Numbered from the stretch's first letter, positions 17,761 to 25,941 are shown. The stretch: DNA of 32,614 bases from Candidatus Solibacter usitatus (GCA_016191645.1 JACPVQ010000183.1:1-32614); one strand, 5' to 3'. A program made the numbers and translations. The notes: generated by a model not told the origin, from the letters alone.

Positions 17761-18963
17761 CTAGCGGCCTCTGGCGTTTTGCACCTGTTGCGCCGACGGC
17801 GGCGGCGGGGGTGTGTTGATCTGATATAAGACGGGCGGCTGGCCCTGCCATTGACGCCTCGTTGGAACGGACTGCAACGAGTAGCCGCCCGGATCGGCGC
17901 ATACGCCCCATGTCTGCGTCATCGAGTTTCCGATGGAAGGCGCCCACCACGTTTCGCGAAAACGGCCCGAACAACAGAATCCCGCCCCGTGGTATTCCGA
18001 GATGTTAGTACCGCCCGGCGCGCAGAGTTTCACCGTGGACGCGGTTTCTCCGGTTGCAACGCGTGAACTCGGCACGGGGGAAAGGTCGCTCGGCCCGGAC
18101 GGAATGGTTTGAAACCAGCCGCGGCCGTTGGCAACGTCGTTCATCGCCATCTCCCACTCATTGGAGCAGGCCGATGTTTCCGGAGTTTTGCCGCACACCT
18201 TCCCGTTCGAATTGTTGACACAACAGTTGTCGTGCTTGATACTGCCCGGAACAATCCAACAGTTCCGATAGCCGCCATTCTCGTTACTACAGCCGAGTTT
18301 GAGCGGCAGCAGGTCTGAGCGCCCATTGGGCAGCGTGATGCCGGAGCCGTCGCATCCCTTGCCTACCGCGCCAAAGCAGTATTCGTACTCGCCCGAGGCG
18401 TTTGTCATCTTCGGACCACTTGGCGCCACGGGTGCGGGGGCACGTACGGGGGCCGGCGCGGGAGGCGGAGGCGTCTGCGCCAACGATGTAGTCCACTTCT
18501 GGTTTGGCTCATCGATGCACCTCCAAAGAACGATTCCGTTGCCCTGACGACGGTCCGCGTTGCGAACCGCGACGCACTGTCCGTTGTAAGAGTTGCTGAT
18601 GCTCCTGGTGGCAGGATTGATGGTCCAGAGCTGGTTCGTTCCACCGTGGCAATCCCAAAGCCCGAGTGTCGGCGGATTGGTATTCATAAAAGCGTCCAGA
18701 CACTTGCCGCCAATCTGAAGCGTTCCGGCCCTGCCGCCGGGTGATGTCGCCGTGAATACTGTTCCCGGCATGAGTGCGTTCGGCGAGGACAGGCAGGGCC
18801 ACATCACCAATGTATTGCCTGCGCGGTAGTCCGCATTGGGAACGGCGAAGCAATAGTTGTTGAATGGCGATTGAATCTGGATGGTGTCGGCCGCGGCTTG
18901 ACGCAGCCCGGGGATGACGATCCCCAGACACAGAAGCAGTGATATACGTAGTAAGCGATTCAT
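17761..18963 (-). CDS. Secreted ricin-type lectin with cysteine-rich C-terminal domain
   Basis: This 400-residue paralogue of the neighbouring lectin has a signal peptide (MNRLLRISLLLCLGIVIPGLRQAAA). One beta-trefoil (about 27-157) has GGTNQLWTI and EPNQKWTTS motifs, followed by a proline-rich linker. The C-terminal domain (about 185-375) is unrelated to the paralogue and holds at least a dozen cysteines, with words such as YCFGAVGKGC, HDNCCVNNSNG and GAGFCCSGR. I do not recognise this domain; it looks disulfide-stabilised, as expected for an extracellular protein. ATG 18963 is preceded by AAAGGAGA. It lies 34 bp after the hypothetical gene upstream and 118 bp before the next lectin. Confidence 0.8.
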   Translation of the reverse strand: MNRLLRISLLLCLGIVIPGLRQAAADTIQIQSPFNNYCFAVPNADYRAGNTLVMWPCLSSPNALMPGTVFTATSPGGRAGTLQIGGKCLDAFMNTNPPTLGLWDCHGGTNQLWTINPATRSISNSYNGQCVAVRNADRRQGNGIVLWRCIDEPNQKWTTSLAQTPPPPAPAPVRAPAPVAPSGPKMTNASGEYEYCFGAVGKGCDGSGITLPNGRSDLLPLKLGCSNENGGYRNCWIVPGSIKHDNCCVNNSNGKVCGKTPETSACSNEWEMAMNDVANGRGWFQTIPSGPSDLSPVPSSRVATGETASTVKLCAPGGTNISEYHGAGFCCSGRFRETWWAPSIGNSMTQTWGVCADPGGYSLQSVPTRRQWQGQPPVLYQINTPPPPPSAQQVQNARGR

Positions 18964-18997
18964 AGGGTCTCCTTTATGAAATAAATTTGCCGCGCAT

Positions 18998-19669
18998 CTA
19001 TTTCTTGCGCGTGCCGAGATGTCTTTGGCCTCGCGAGTTGACCACGGCCACCGTGATCATCTCCTCATGTTGGCCAACCAGATCGCGCTTGGTCACAATC
19101 CAGTCCTGACCGGTGTAGGAATTTGGAAGAACAATGCCGGCGCCTCCCTGGTATCCGATCTTCAGTTCCTGCACCGTCGCCTGACGCCACCGGCCGCTGG
19201 TTTCCGAATCCTTCGGGCCGGGCTTCCATTGATAAGTGCCGTTGGGATCTATGCGCAGCGTGCCGGACAGACCGCCGGTTTCATTGACACGATAGGCGCG
19301 GTTCCCGACGACCTTATAGGTTGGCGCGCCCGTGACAAACATCTCCCACGTGGAAAAGTAATAGGCGTATTGCGCCGGCGGGCCGTAGTTGGCGTCAATG
19401 TAAAACTTGATGGTCGATTCGTTCGCCCCCGCGTTGATGAGATCGGTCATGTAGGCATCCATCGAACTCAACCGGAAGTTGACTCCGCGTGCGCCGATGA
19501 TGCCGGCAAGCTCGGCGATGGTTTGCGGCTTATTGGGATGCCGCCACGGATCGGATCCGATGCGGGCCTTCAGAAACCCGAGAATCTCTTCTTTCGTCAT
19601 CAACGGGCCGGACGCTTGCGGCAGTGCCGGCGTCGCCAACAGTATCAGGCAGAACAGAATGCGCTTCAT
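18998..19669 (-). CDS. Secreted hypothetical protein
   Basis: This 223-residue protein is of unknown function. It has a clear signal peptide (MKRILFCLILLATPALPQASG). An alpha-helical first part (MTKEEILGFLKARIGSDPW, then IDAN) is followed by a beta-rich second half with aromatic and glycine turns (AYRVNETGGLSGTLRIDPNG, YQWKPGPKDSETSGRW, EMITVAVV). The second half resembles a small lipocalin-like or ligand-binding beta fold, but I cannot name it. The frame is open up to 20050, but that part lies opposite no signal of its own and overlaps the peptidase gene in another frame. ATG 19669 directly precedes the signal peptide and is 42 bp after the peptidase stop. Probably co-transcribed with the peptidase. 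Confidence 0.7.
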   Translation of the reverse strand: MKRILFCLILLATPALPQASGPLMTKEEILGFLKARIGSDPWRHPNKPQTIAELAGIIGARGVNFRLSSMDAYMTDLINAGANESTIKFYIDANYGPPAQYAYYFSTWEMFVTGAPTYKVVGNRAYRVNETGGLSGTLRIDPNGTYQWKPGPKDSETSGRWRQATVQELKIGYQGGAGIVLPNSYTGQDWIVTKRDLVGQHEEMITVAVVNSRGQRHLGTRKK

Positions 19670-19710
19670 GCCTGATAGTAGCAACCGGGCGCGGAACGTG
19701 ACAGAAAAAT

Positions 19711-21339
19711 CTATTGCGTTCCGCCTGAAGGAGTGCCGCTGGGCGGACCCTCGCCGCGACGCCTTTCGGGCTGCGGTTTCGGAAGCGGCTTCCGGGGCAG
19801 CATTTCCGCGCGCATCGCCGTGTTGTAAACGAACGAAGCCATGATCGCCGATGCCTGCATCAGGTCGGCCCTGGAGATGTGATCGTAGACATCCATATTG
19901 GAATGGTGCGTACGAGTGCTGTATTCCATGGGCTCCTGGATAAATTGGAAGCCCGGAATGCCGACAGCGTCGAAGCTCAAATGATCCGTACCGCCGGTGG
20001 TGCGAATGGAAAGTCGCGACGCTCCCAAGTCTTTGAACGGTTCCAGCCATTTCGCGAAGATGGGGCGGACCATATCGTTTCCTTGTAGATAGACTCCGCG
20101 GATCTTGCCCGTGCCGTTGTCCAGGTTGAAGTAACCGGCGAGTTTGGAATGCTCCGGCCTGAGTTCCATCTTGGTGGGGTCCGCGAAACGCTCTTTCACG
20201 TATGCCTTCGATCCCAGCAGCCCTTGTTCCTCACCGCTCCACAGGCCCATGCGAATGGTGCGATCCATCTGCACGTTGAGAGATTTCAGAACGCGCAGCA
20301 CCTCCAGCGCAACCGAGCTGCCAGCCGCGTTGTCGGTAGCTCCGGTTCCGCCGTGCCACGAATCCAGATGAGCGCCGATCATGACGATCTCGTCCTTGCG
20401 CTTGCCGCCGGGAATCTCGGCGATGACGTTCCAGGAATCCTGAGCGTCATCGTAAAACTTCGCCTCAACTTCCAATTCCAACTTCACGGGGATCTTCTTT
20501 TCCAACAGCCGTAGAATGCGGTTATAGTGCTCCGGAGTGAGAACGATCATTGGAGGCGGGACCGCTCTTTTCGGATCTTCGCTTCCGCCGGACGTGGAGA
20601 AAACCGTTCCGCCATCGGCCGTTGTGCCCGTGCTAACCACGGCGAGCACGCCCTCCGATTTCAGAAACTCCGCGCGCTTGGTGCGGAACTGCCGCGCGTC
20701 GGCGAAGTTGCCGCGTGTGGGTCCGCCAGGTCCTCCCGGTCCCGCGAAATTGGTGCGCGTCGTAAAAAAGCCCAATTGACCCGGTTCGGGAGCGAGTTCG
20801 AGTTTGTCGAGTTCCTCCTCGCTGTAGCGGCGCGCTAAAGGAGTGGTGAGCTGCGGCGTTTCGCGCGCGGCATCGGCCAGCACAATCTTGCCCTTCAGTT
20901 TTCCTTTGAATTTGTCCAGGTCCTCATTGGTTCGCAGCACCGCGAGGACCGGCTCCCCGCGAACCGGACCCTTTGTCCCTTCGCTCCACGCCAAAGGGAA
21001 TCCGATGAGCGGCGCATAGGTGGGCTCAATGAGGTGCGCCGAAAAGCGCGTGAAATCCCATCCGCGCCCAAAAGGTCCCCACTTTTCGAGGTGGGCATTG
21101 GAAAGGCCGTAGCTCTGCGCCTGCTTCACCACCCAATCCGCGGCCTTTTTATAACCCGGAGATCCAGTGAGGCGATGGCCGTTGGCGTCGGTCAGGTTGA
21201 ACATGTGATCCATGACCTTGGAGTTCTGCAAGGCTTCCGCGCGAATGCGATGAACCATGGACAGATCCAGCGGTTCCTGCGTCTGCGCAAATGCCAGTGA
21301 GAGAACACCCATCAAGAGAAGCAGTGTGCGATACATCAT
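19711..21339 (-). CDS. Secreted M28-family zinc aminopeptidase with PA domain
   Basis: This is an exported metallopeptidase of about 542 residues. A signal peptide (MMYRTLLLLMGVLSLAFAQ) is followed by an M28 fold interrupted by a protease-associated region (about 120-290). Zinc and catalytic residues are in GAHLDSWHGGTGATDNAAGS (His and Asp ligands), GLWSGEEQGLLGS (catalytic Glu and ligand Glu), FNLDNG (Asp) and THHSNMDVYD (His). M28 enzymes of this layout release N-terminal amino acids from peptides outside the cytoplasm. A glycine-rich insertion (GPGGPGGPTRG) and a Pro/Arg-rich tail are present. Starts GTG 21345, ATG 21339 and ATG 21336 all fit; no Shine-Dalgarno is evident. It is divergent from the DtxR-like gene with about 60 bp between. 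Confidence 0.9.
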   Translation of the reverse strand: MMYRTLLLLMGVLSLAFAQTQEPLDLSMVHRIRAEALQNSKVMDHMFNLTDANGHRLTGSPGYKKAADWVVKQAQSYGLSNAHLEKWGPFGRGWDFTRFSAHLIEPTYAPLIGFPLAWSEGTKGPVRGEPVLAVLRTNEDLDKFKGKLKGKIVLADAARETPQLTTPLARRYSEEELDKLELAPEPGQLGFFTTRTNFAGPGGPGGPTRGNFADARQFRTKRAEFLKSEGVLAVVSTGTTADGGTVFSTSGGSEDPKRAVPPPMIVLTPEHYNRILRLLEKKIPVKLELEVEAKFYDDAQDSWNVIAEIPGGKRKDEIVMIGAHLDSWHGGTGATDNAAGSSVALEVLRVLKSLNVQMDRTIRMGLWSGEEQGLLGSKAYVKERFADPTKMELRPEHSKLAGYFNLDNGTGKIRGVYLQGNDMVRPIFAKWLEPFKDLGASRLSIRTTGGTDHLSFDAVGIPGFQFIQEPMEYSTRTHHSNMDVYDHISRADLMQASAIMASFVYNTAMRAEMLPRKPLPKPQPERRRGEGPPSGTPSGGTQ

Positions 21340-21400
21340 CGACACAGGATATCAGGTTGCGAACAAGCGCGAGAGGCCCTTCGGGTTAGAATTAAGGAGC

Positions 21401-22066
21401 GTGCGCATCACTATTTCCAAGGAGAATTACCTCAAGGCGATCGCCGAGGCTGAGAGCGAGGGGCAGACCGTAATTGCCGCCACGCTGGCCCGCTGGCTTA
21501 ATGTCTCTCCGCCCGCGGTGACCATGGCCGTCAGGCGGCTGAAGCGCGATGGGCTGATTCATGTCGCCAAGGACGGCACAATTACTCTTGCGGGCTCCGG
21601 CCGCGATATCGCCACGCGATTGCTCAACCGCCATCATCTCATCGAGAGAATGCTCACCGAGATCTTTGGCATGGATTGGTATAAGGTGCACGAAGAGGCC
21701 GAGCAATTGGAGCACGCGGTTTCCGCCGATTTCGAAAAGAAGCTGCTGGAAAAACTTGGGCCCGGCGAGGCTTGTCCGCATGGCAACTTCATTGGCCTGG
21801 ATACTCCGGACGTGCGCCGCGAACGCGGATGGATGCCTCTCAACGATCTGCAGGCGGGCCTCGCCGCGCAAGTGGTCAGCGTGTTTGAACGGGATCGCAA
21901 GCTGCTGGAGTTTCTCGACGAGCTGGGCATCTGTCCCGGTTCTTCGCTGCGGCTGCTCAGCCGGAACTACGACGATACGCTCACTCTGCGTGTCGGCGCG
22001 CAACAGGTACAACTGGGCGTTGCGGCGGCCTCCAAGGTGTGGGTGCAGCCCACGCGGCGCGCTTAG
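21401..22066 (+). CDS. DtxR/MntR-family metal-dependent regulator
   Basis: This is a 221-residue metal-sensing repressor. It has an N-terminal winged helix (1-62), a dimerisation and metal-binding domain (about 65-140, RHHLIERMLTEIFGMDWYKVHEEAEQLEH) and a C-terminal FeoA/SH3-like domain (about 145-220). Aligned to DtxR, ligands His78, Glu82, His97, Glu104 and His105 are kept. The Cys102 position is Glu101, as in Mn-sensing MntR, and the Met10/Asp8 position is Asn9. So the metal cannot be assigned from sequence. GTG 21401 is the only ordinary start before the conserved ENYLKAI, yet AAGGAG (21394-21399) is only one base away. An ATC at 21407 would have ideal spacing. No metal transporter is adjacent; the divergent peptidase may be a target. 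Confidence 0.88.
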   Translation: MRITISKENYLKAIAEAESEGQTVIAATLARWLNVSPPAVTMAVRRLKRDGLIHVAKDGTITLAGSGRDIATRLLNRHHLIERMLTEIFGMDWYKVHEEAEQLEHAVSADFEKKLLEKLGPGEACPHGNFIGLDTPDVRRERGWMPLNDLQAGLAAQVVSVFERDRKLLEFLDELGICPGSSLRLLSRNYDDTLTLRVGAQQVQLGVAAASKVWVQPTRRA

Positions 22067-22118
22067 ACCGGTTGCGCGTTTGATGAAGAAATCCTCATGA
22101 CGGAACTTTAATCGTGCC

Positions 22119-22188
22119 GCGTGGAACCCCGCGCATCCACGCACGTTTATTGGATTAGATGACGCTGCGCAAATCAACCTTGCAGCGT
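22119..22188. other. Two hairpins in the leader of the small secreted protein gene
   Basis: The 141-bp gap between the regulator and the small protein holds two inverted repeats. One is GCGTGGA/TCCACGC at 22119-22125 and 22136-22142 (10-base loop). The other is ACGCTGC/GCAGCGT at 22162-22168 and 22182-22188 (13-base loop), ending seven bases before the AAGGAGA ribosome site. Neither has a following T-run, so they are not ordinary terminators; a leader structure or operator is possible. Confidence 0.45.
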
Positions 22189-22207
22189 AAAACTAAGGAG
22201 ACCGATC

Positions 22208-22450
22208 ATGAAAAAAGTACTTGGAATCACATTGAGTTCGATGTTGCTGATGGCCTCGGCATCGTTTGCCGACGACGCCAAGAAGCCTGCCGCCGCCGCC
22301 AAACCGGGCGCACCTGCTGCAACCACCACCACGGCCACTCCGGCGACGCCGGCGAAGACGAAGAACAAGAAGCGCGTGAAGAAAGCAACGCCGGCCACGC
22401 CGGCCGCCGCCGCAACCCCGGCGAAACCGGCCGTACCCAACAAGCAGTAA
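22208..22450 (+). CDS. Small secreted Ala/Pro/Lys-rich protein
   Basis: This is an 80-residue protein of unknown function. A signal peptide (MKKVLGITLSSMLLMASASFA) is followed by a low-complexity basic tail of Ala, Pro, Thr and Lys (AAAAKPGAPAATTTT, ATPATPAKTKNKKRVKKA, PAAAATPAKPAV). Such tails are disordered and histone-like in composition; binding of acidic surface polymers or cell-wall material would be plausible but is not shown. AAGGAGA lies six bases before ATG 22208, a strong ribosome site. The gene has its own terminator at 22475-22518, so it looks like a separately expressed unit. Composition is too biased to trust any homology. Confidence 0.72.
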   Translation: MKKVLGITLSSMLLMASASFADDAKKPAAAAKPGAPAATTTTATPATPAKTKNKKRVKKATPATPAAAATPAKPAVPNKQ

Positions 22451-22474
22451 CCACGCATTTCCTCTAACGCGGGA

Positions 22475-22518
22475 AGCCGGATGCCAGGCGTGTCGAGCGC
22501 CGGGCTCCGGCTTTTTTT
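22475..22518 (+). terminator. Rho-independent terminator
   Basis: AGCCGGA (22475-22481) pairs with TCCGGCT (22506-22512), with an inner GGCG/CGCC stem, followed directly by a run of seven T (22512-22518). It lies 24 bp after the small secreted protein gene and just before the dehydrogenase start. Confidence 0.85.
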
Positions 22519-22530
22519 ATCCTGAAGCGG

Positions 22531-23319
22531 ATGGCATCCGCTCGTCCTGTCGCTTTGGTCACCGGCGCTTCGTCGGGAATCGGCGCGGAATTTGCGCGTC
22601 AACTCGCGGCGCGCGGGTTCGATCTGATATTGGTTGCACGGCGCAAGGAACGGCTGGAGCAACTTGCGGCAACACTCCAGACAAATTGCGAAATCCTTCC
22701 CGCCGATCTGGAATCGCCTGAGGAATGCCGCATGGTGGCCGGGCGGATTGCCACCGAACCGCGCTTGCTCATGCTAATCAACAATGCCGGGTTTGGAACG
22801 AAGTACCGATTTTGGGAGCTTCCTCTGGAAACGAACCTGGCCATGCACGAGTTGCACGTGATGGCCGCCGTTGAGTTAACGCACGCCGCCCTCAAGGCCA
22901 TGGTGCCGCGCGGAGACGGCGCGGTGATCAACGTCGCGTCGGTGGCCGGCTTCGCGACCAGCCCCAGCAATGTGAGCTACTGCGCCACCAAAGCGTGGAT
23001 GGTGGCTTTCACCGAAGGTCTCGAACTGGAACTGCGCGGACTGCGCTCCGGCGTCCAGACGCAGGCCCTTTGTCCCGGTTTTACTTACAGTGAATTTCAC
23101 GATGTGGCGGGCGTATCGCGCGACACCATTCCGAAACATTTATGGATGAGCGCGGAGAGTGTCGTGCGCGCGTCGCTGAACGCCCTGAAGCACCGCCGCA
23201 TGATCGTCATTCCCGGCTGGAAGTACCGTCTCTTTGTCCGTGTGTTCGGCCTGCTCCCGCGCCGTCTGCGCATGTACATACAACTGCGCTCCTCGCACAC
23301 CAAGAGCAGAATGCGTTGA
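22531..23319 (+). CDS. Short-chain dehydrogenase/reductase
   Basis: This is a classical NAD(P)-dependent SDR of 262 residues. The Rossmann cofactor motif is TGASSGIG (11-18), with ARRKER after the second strand, which suggests NADP preference. It has LINNAG (82-87) and the catalytic Ser137 (NVASVAG), Tyr150 and Lys154 (YCATK). The C-terminus is basic and hydrophobic (YRLFVRVFGLLPRRLRMYIQLR), as in membrane-associated SDRs of the DltE/YqjQ kind that act on lipids. The substrate cannot be told. ATG 22531 lies right after the terminator, with CTGAAGCGG upstream as a poor ribosome site. It precedes the glycosyltransferase block by 53 bp on the same strand. Confidence 0.9.
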   Translation: MASARPVALVTGASSGIGAEFARQLAARGFDLILVARRKERLEQLAATLQTNCEILPADLESPEECRMVAGRIATEPRLLMLINNAGFGTKYRFWELPLETNLAMHELHVMAAVELTHAALKAMVPRGDGAVINVASVAGFATSPSNVSYCATKAWMVAFTEGLELELRGLRSGVQTQALCPGFTYSEFHDVAGVSRDTIPKHLWMSAESVVRASLNALKHRRMIVIPGWKYRLFVRVFGLLPRRLRMYIQLRSSHTKSRMR

Positions 23320-23372
23320 TTCCTCCGCCTGGGGTAATCTGAGATTAGCCCGCGGGAAAGACATTACACCTC

Positions 23373-24047
23373 TTGTATAAAGGCCAAACGATCACCGTAG
23401 TCATTCCCTGTTTGAACGAAGAGCAAGGCATTGAGCAGGTGCTGAAACGCATGCCGGACTTCGTGGACCAGATCATTGTTGTCGATAACGGATCCACGGA
23501 CCGCACCGCGGAAGTGGCCGGCGCGTTTGGAGCGAAGGTGATTCGCGAGGATGTGCGAGGCTATGGACGCAGCTACAAACGCGGCTTTTCCGAAGCGACC
23601 GGCGACCTCGTCATTACCCTCGACGGCGACCACAGTTATCCTCCCGAAGCGATTTCGTATTTGCTGGAAGCGTTCCTGCACCTGGATGTGGATTTCCTCA
23701 ACGCGTCGCGCTTCCCCGTGCGCGATCGCAACGCCATGAGCTTCAAACATAAGATGGGCAACTTCATTCTCTCCTTCGCCATGTCGCTGCTCTACTTCCG
23801 ATGGATTCGCGATTCGCAATCGGGCATGTGGGTGTTCCGCCGCAAGATTCTGGCGAACATGAAGCTGGAATCCGATGGCATGGCATTTTCCGAAGAGATC
23901 AAAATTGAGGCCCTCAAACACGCGTCCATCCGTTTTCAGGAGATCTCCATTCAATACTCATCGCGGCTGGGTGAAATCAAATTGAACCCATGGCGCGACG
24001 GTTTTCATAACCTCTGGTTTCTCGTGCGGAAACGTTTCACCTCGTGA
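23373..24047 (+). CDS. Family 2 glycosyltransferase, polyprenyl-phosphate sugar transferase (DPM1-like)
   Basis: This is a GT-A fold transferase of 224 residues with VVIPCLNEEQGIEQVL, IIVVDNGSTDRTAEVA, the GYGRSYKRGF loop, and TLDGDHSYPPEAI (DxD-type metal site). Its pattern resembles dolichyl/undecaprenyl-phosphate mannose or glucose synthases, with no C-terminal membrane helices. It probably moves a sugar from a nucleotide donor to a lipid carrier at the inner membrane. The start is TTG 23373, the only start codon after the upstream in-frame stop; the ribosome site is weak. Its stop overlaps the next gene start (GTGA at 24044-24047). Such a lipid-linked sugar could feed GT-C enzymes such as the one at 6609-8840; that link is inference. 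Confidence 0.85.
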   Translation: MYKGQTITVVIPCLNEEQGIEQVLKRMPDFVDQIIVVDNGSTDRTAEVAGAFGAKVIREDVRGYGRSYKRGFSEATGDLVITLDGDHSYPPEAISYLLEAFLHLDVDFLNASRFPVRDRNAMSFKHKMGNFILSFAMSLLYFRWIRDSQSGMWVFRRKILANMKLESDGMAFSEEIKIEALKHASIRFQEISIQYSSRLGEIKLNPWRDGFHNLWFLVRKRFTS

Positions 24048-25003
24048 CGAACATGGTTACCGCGATTATCCCGACGTGGAACCTCAGGGACTTGGTCTGC
24101 GCGGTAATCGTCGATTTGCGGAATCAGAGCGCCGCACCGGAAAAGATCCTCGTAGTGGATAACGGATCGACGGACGATACGGCGGAAGCCTGCGAGCGGC
24201 TGGGAGCGCGCGTCCTTCGCATGGGGCGCAACGCGGGATTCAGCGCCGCAGTAAACCGCGGCATCGCCGAATCGTCTACGGAATGGGTGGCCGTGTTGAA
24301 CAACGATGTGCGTCTGGAATGCGACTGGCTGCGCAATCTGTTGCGCGCCGCGATCGCGGAGAACGCCGCGTTCGCCGGCGGGAAGCTGTTGCGCATGGAT
24401 GATCCCGGCGTGATCGACGGCGGATACGACCTGCTGGCTAAGAGCGCATGCGCTTGGCGTGCGGGCCACGGACGCGCCGACGGTCCATTGTGGAACCAAA
24501 CGCGAAGCATTTCGTTTGTCCCATTCACGGCGGCTATTTTCCGCAGAGAGCTGTTTACCCAAGCGGGTCCATTGGATGAAAGTTTCGAGTCTTATTTGGA
24601 AGATGTCGAGTTTGGATTGCGCTGCGCGCGGAAGGGACATCGCGGCTTGTATGTTCCCAAGGCCGTCGCACGGCACGCGGGGAGCGCTTCCTTCGGCGTG
24701 TGGAGTGGCGAAACGGTGAGATATATCTCGCGCAATCAGGTCTTGTTGTTTGCGAAGCACTTTCCCAGGCGATATCTATGGCACGCAGTGCTTGGGCAAT
24801 TGCTTTGGGGTGCGGTAGCAACACGGCACGGAGCCGGCCTTTCGTGGCTGCGCGGAAAAATCGAAGGGCTGCGCGCGGCGCGCGCGGGCTTAAGAAACGA
24901 AAGCACGGCAAACATTCTCAGCGAAAGCGAAGATCAATTGCGCAAGCTTCAGGAACAAAGCGGATTCGACCGCATGTGGAGAATCTACTTCGCACTCACA
25001 TGA
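24044..25003 (+). CDS. Family 2 glycosyltransferase (rhamnosyltransferase-like)
   Basis: This is a 319-residue GT2 enzyme of the WbbL/rhamnosyltransferase type. It has TAIIPTWNLRDL, ILVVDNGSTDDTAEAC, NAGFSAAVNRGI, and VLNNDVRLECDWL (NND in place of DxD). Later motifs are AIFRRELFTQAGPLDESFESYLEDVEFGLRC, characteristic of this subgroup, and ARHAGSASFG. A C-terminal amphipathic part likely sits at the membrane. GTG 24044 overlaps the previous stop and ATGA at 25000-25003 couples it to the next gene. It is probably one step of building a surface polysaccharide repeat unit. Donor sugar is not readable. Confidence 0.88.
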   Translation: MTNMVTAIIPTWNLRDLVCAVIVDLRNQSAAPEKILVVDNGSTDDTAEACERLGARVLRMGRNAGFSAAVNRGIAESSTEWVAVLNNDVRLECDWLRNLLRAAIAENAAFAGGKLLRMDDPGVIDGGYDLLAKSACAWRAGHGRADGPLWNQTRSISFVPFTAAIFRRELFTQAGPLDESFESYLEDVEFGLRCARKGHRGLYVPKAVARHAGSASFGVWSGETVRYISRNQVLLFAKHFPRRYLWHAVLGQLLWGAVATRHGAGLSWLRGKIEGLRAARAGLRNESTANILSESEDQLRKLQEQSGFDRMWRIYFALT

Positions 25004-25941
25004 CTCGGACCACCGCCATCGTCGTCACTTACCAATCCGCGGACGTCGTAGGACGTTGTCTGGATGCGTGCATCGCAGCGGGCATCGACGCGATTGTCGT
25101 CGACAACGCGTCCCGCGACGGCAGCGCCGGCGAAGCGGCGAAGCGCAACGTGCGTGTAATCGCAAATAAAGAAAACCGCGGATTTGCGTCCGCCGTCAAT
25201 CAAGGCGTCGCGGAAGCAAGCACGGAATTTATTCTGCTGCTGAATCCGGACGCCGTGATTGTTACAGGAATCGGTTTACTCGAAGCGGCGTGCAGACGTC
25301 CCGGCATCGCCGCCGCCGCCGGAAAACTGGTGGACGAAGATGGCCGCTGGCAGCGCGGATTCTCCATCCGGCGTTTTCCCACTGCGGCGGCTCTGTGCTT
25401 CGAAGTCCTCGGCATAAATCGTTTGTGGCCATCCAACCCTGCCAACCTCCGCTATCGTTATCTGGATCGCGATGAAAACAACGCGGGTCCCGTGGAGCAG
25501 CCGGCGGGAGCATTTCTGCTTGTCCGGCGGGACAACTGGAACAGCGTCGGCGGTATGGATGAACGCTTTTATCCCGTGTGGTTCGAGGACGTCGATTTCT
25601 GCAAACGCCTCGTTGAAAGTGGTCATGGAATTGAATACGTCCCGGCGGCGGTGGCCACACACAAGGGCGCTCATTCGGCGAATCAACTTGGAACCAGCGA
25701 CAGGCAACGGCTCTGGTATGGTAGCCTTCTAAGATATGCCGCATTGCACTTGCCTCGAAGGACACAGGCCCTTGTCGCTGGTGCCGTCGCTGTCGGGGGA
25801 GTGTCGCGGCTGGTGATGGGGATTTGCAAAACCGTAAGTCTCGAACCCGCTGCCGTTTATGGTAAGGTTATACGTTTAGCTTTACACTCGTTGTGTCTCG
25901 GCAGTGGTGGAACGGCGGAATTAATCCGGCAGAAAAAATAA
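25000..25941 (+). CDS. Family 2 glycosyltransferase (rhamnosyltransferase-like)
   Basis: This is a 313-residue GT2 enzyme starting at ATG 25000, which overlaps the upstream stop (ATGA). The open frame runs back to 24700 but only in the shadow of the previous gene. Motifs are TAIVVTYQSADVVGRCL, DAIVVDNASRDGSAGEA, NRGFASAVNQGV, LLLNPDAVI (the DxD counterpart NPD) and AGAFLLVRRDNWNSVGGMDERFYPVWFEDVDFCKRL. A hydrophobic C-terminal region (about 245-300) may anchor it. It is a paralogue of both neighbouring GT2 genes in fold and likely adds another residue to the same glycan. Confidence 0.88.
   Translation: MTRTTAIVVTYQSADVVGRCLDACIAAGIDAIVVDNASRDGSAGEAAKRNVRVIANKENRGFASAVNQGVAEASTEFILLLNPDAVIVTGIGLLEAACRRPGIAAAAGKLVDEDGRWQRGFSIRRFPTAAALCFEVLGINRLWPSNPANLRYRYLDRDENNAGPVEQPAGAFLLVRRDNWNSVGGMDERFYPVWFEDVDFCKRLVESGHGIEYVPAAVATHKGAHSANQLGTSDRQRLWYGSLLRYAALHLPRRTQALVAGAVAVGGVSRLVMGICKTVSLEPAAVYGKVIRLALHSLCLGSGGTAELIRQKK

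Noticed and set aside
18170-18260. HDNCC in the second lectin as a phospholipase A2 active site
   Set aside because: PLA2 needs the order Cys-Cys-x-x-His-Asp-x-Cys with a calcium loop; here the order is reversed and no calcium loop is present.
19670-20050. N-terminal extension of the secreted hypothetical protein into the peptidase gene
   Set aside because: The extension reads the peptidase coding strand in a different frame, and a clear signal peptide begins at 19669.
24700-24999. A 100-residue N-terminal extension of the glycosyltransferase at 25000
   Set aside because: It lies entirely inside the preceding glycosyltransferase gene in another frame; ATG 25000 overlaps that stop and directly precedes the GT2 motif.
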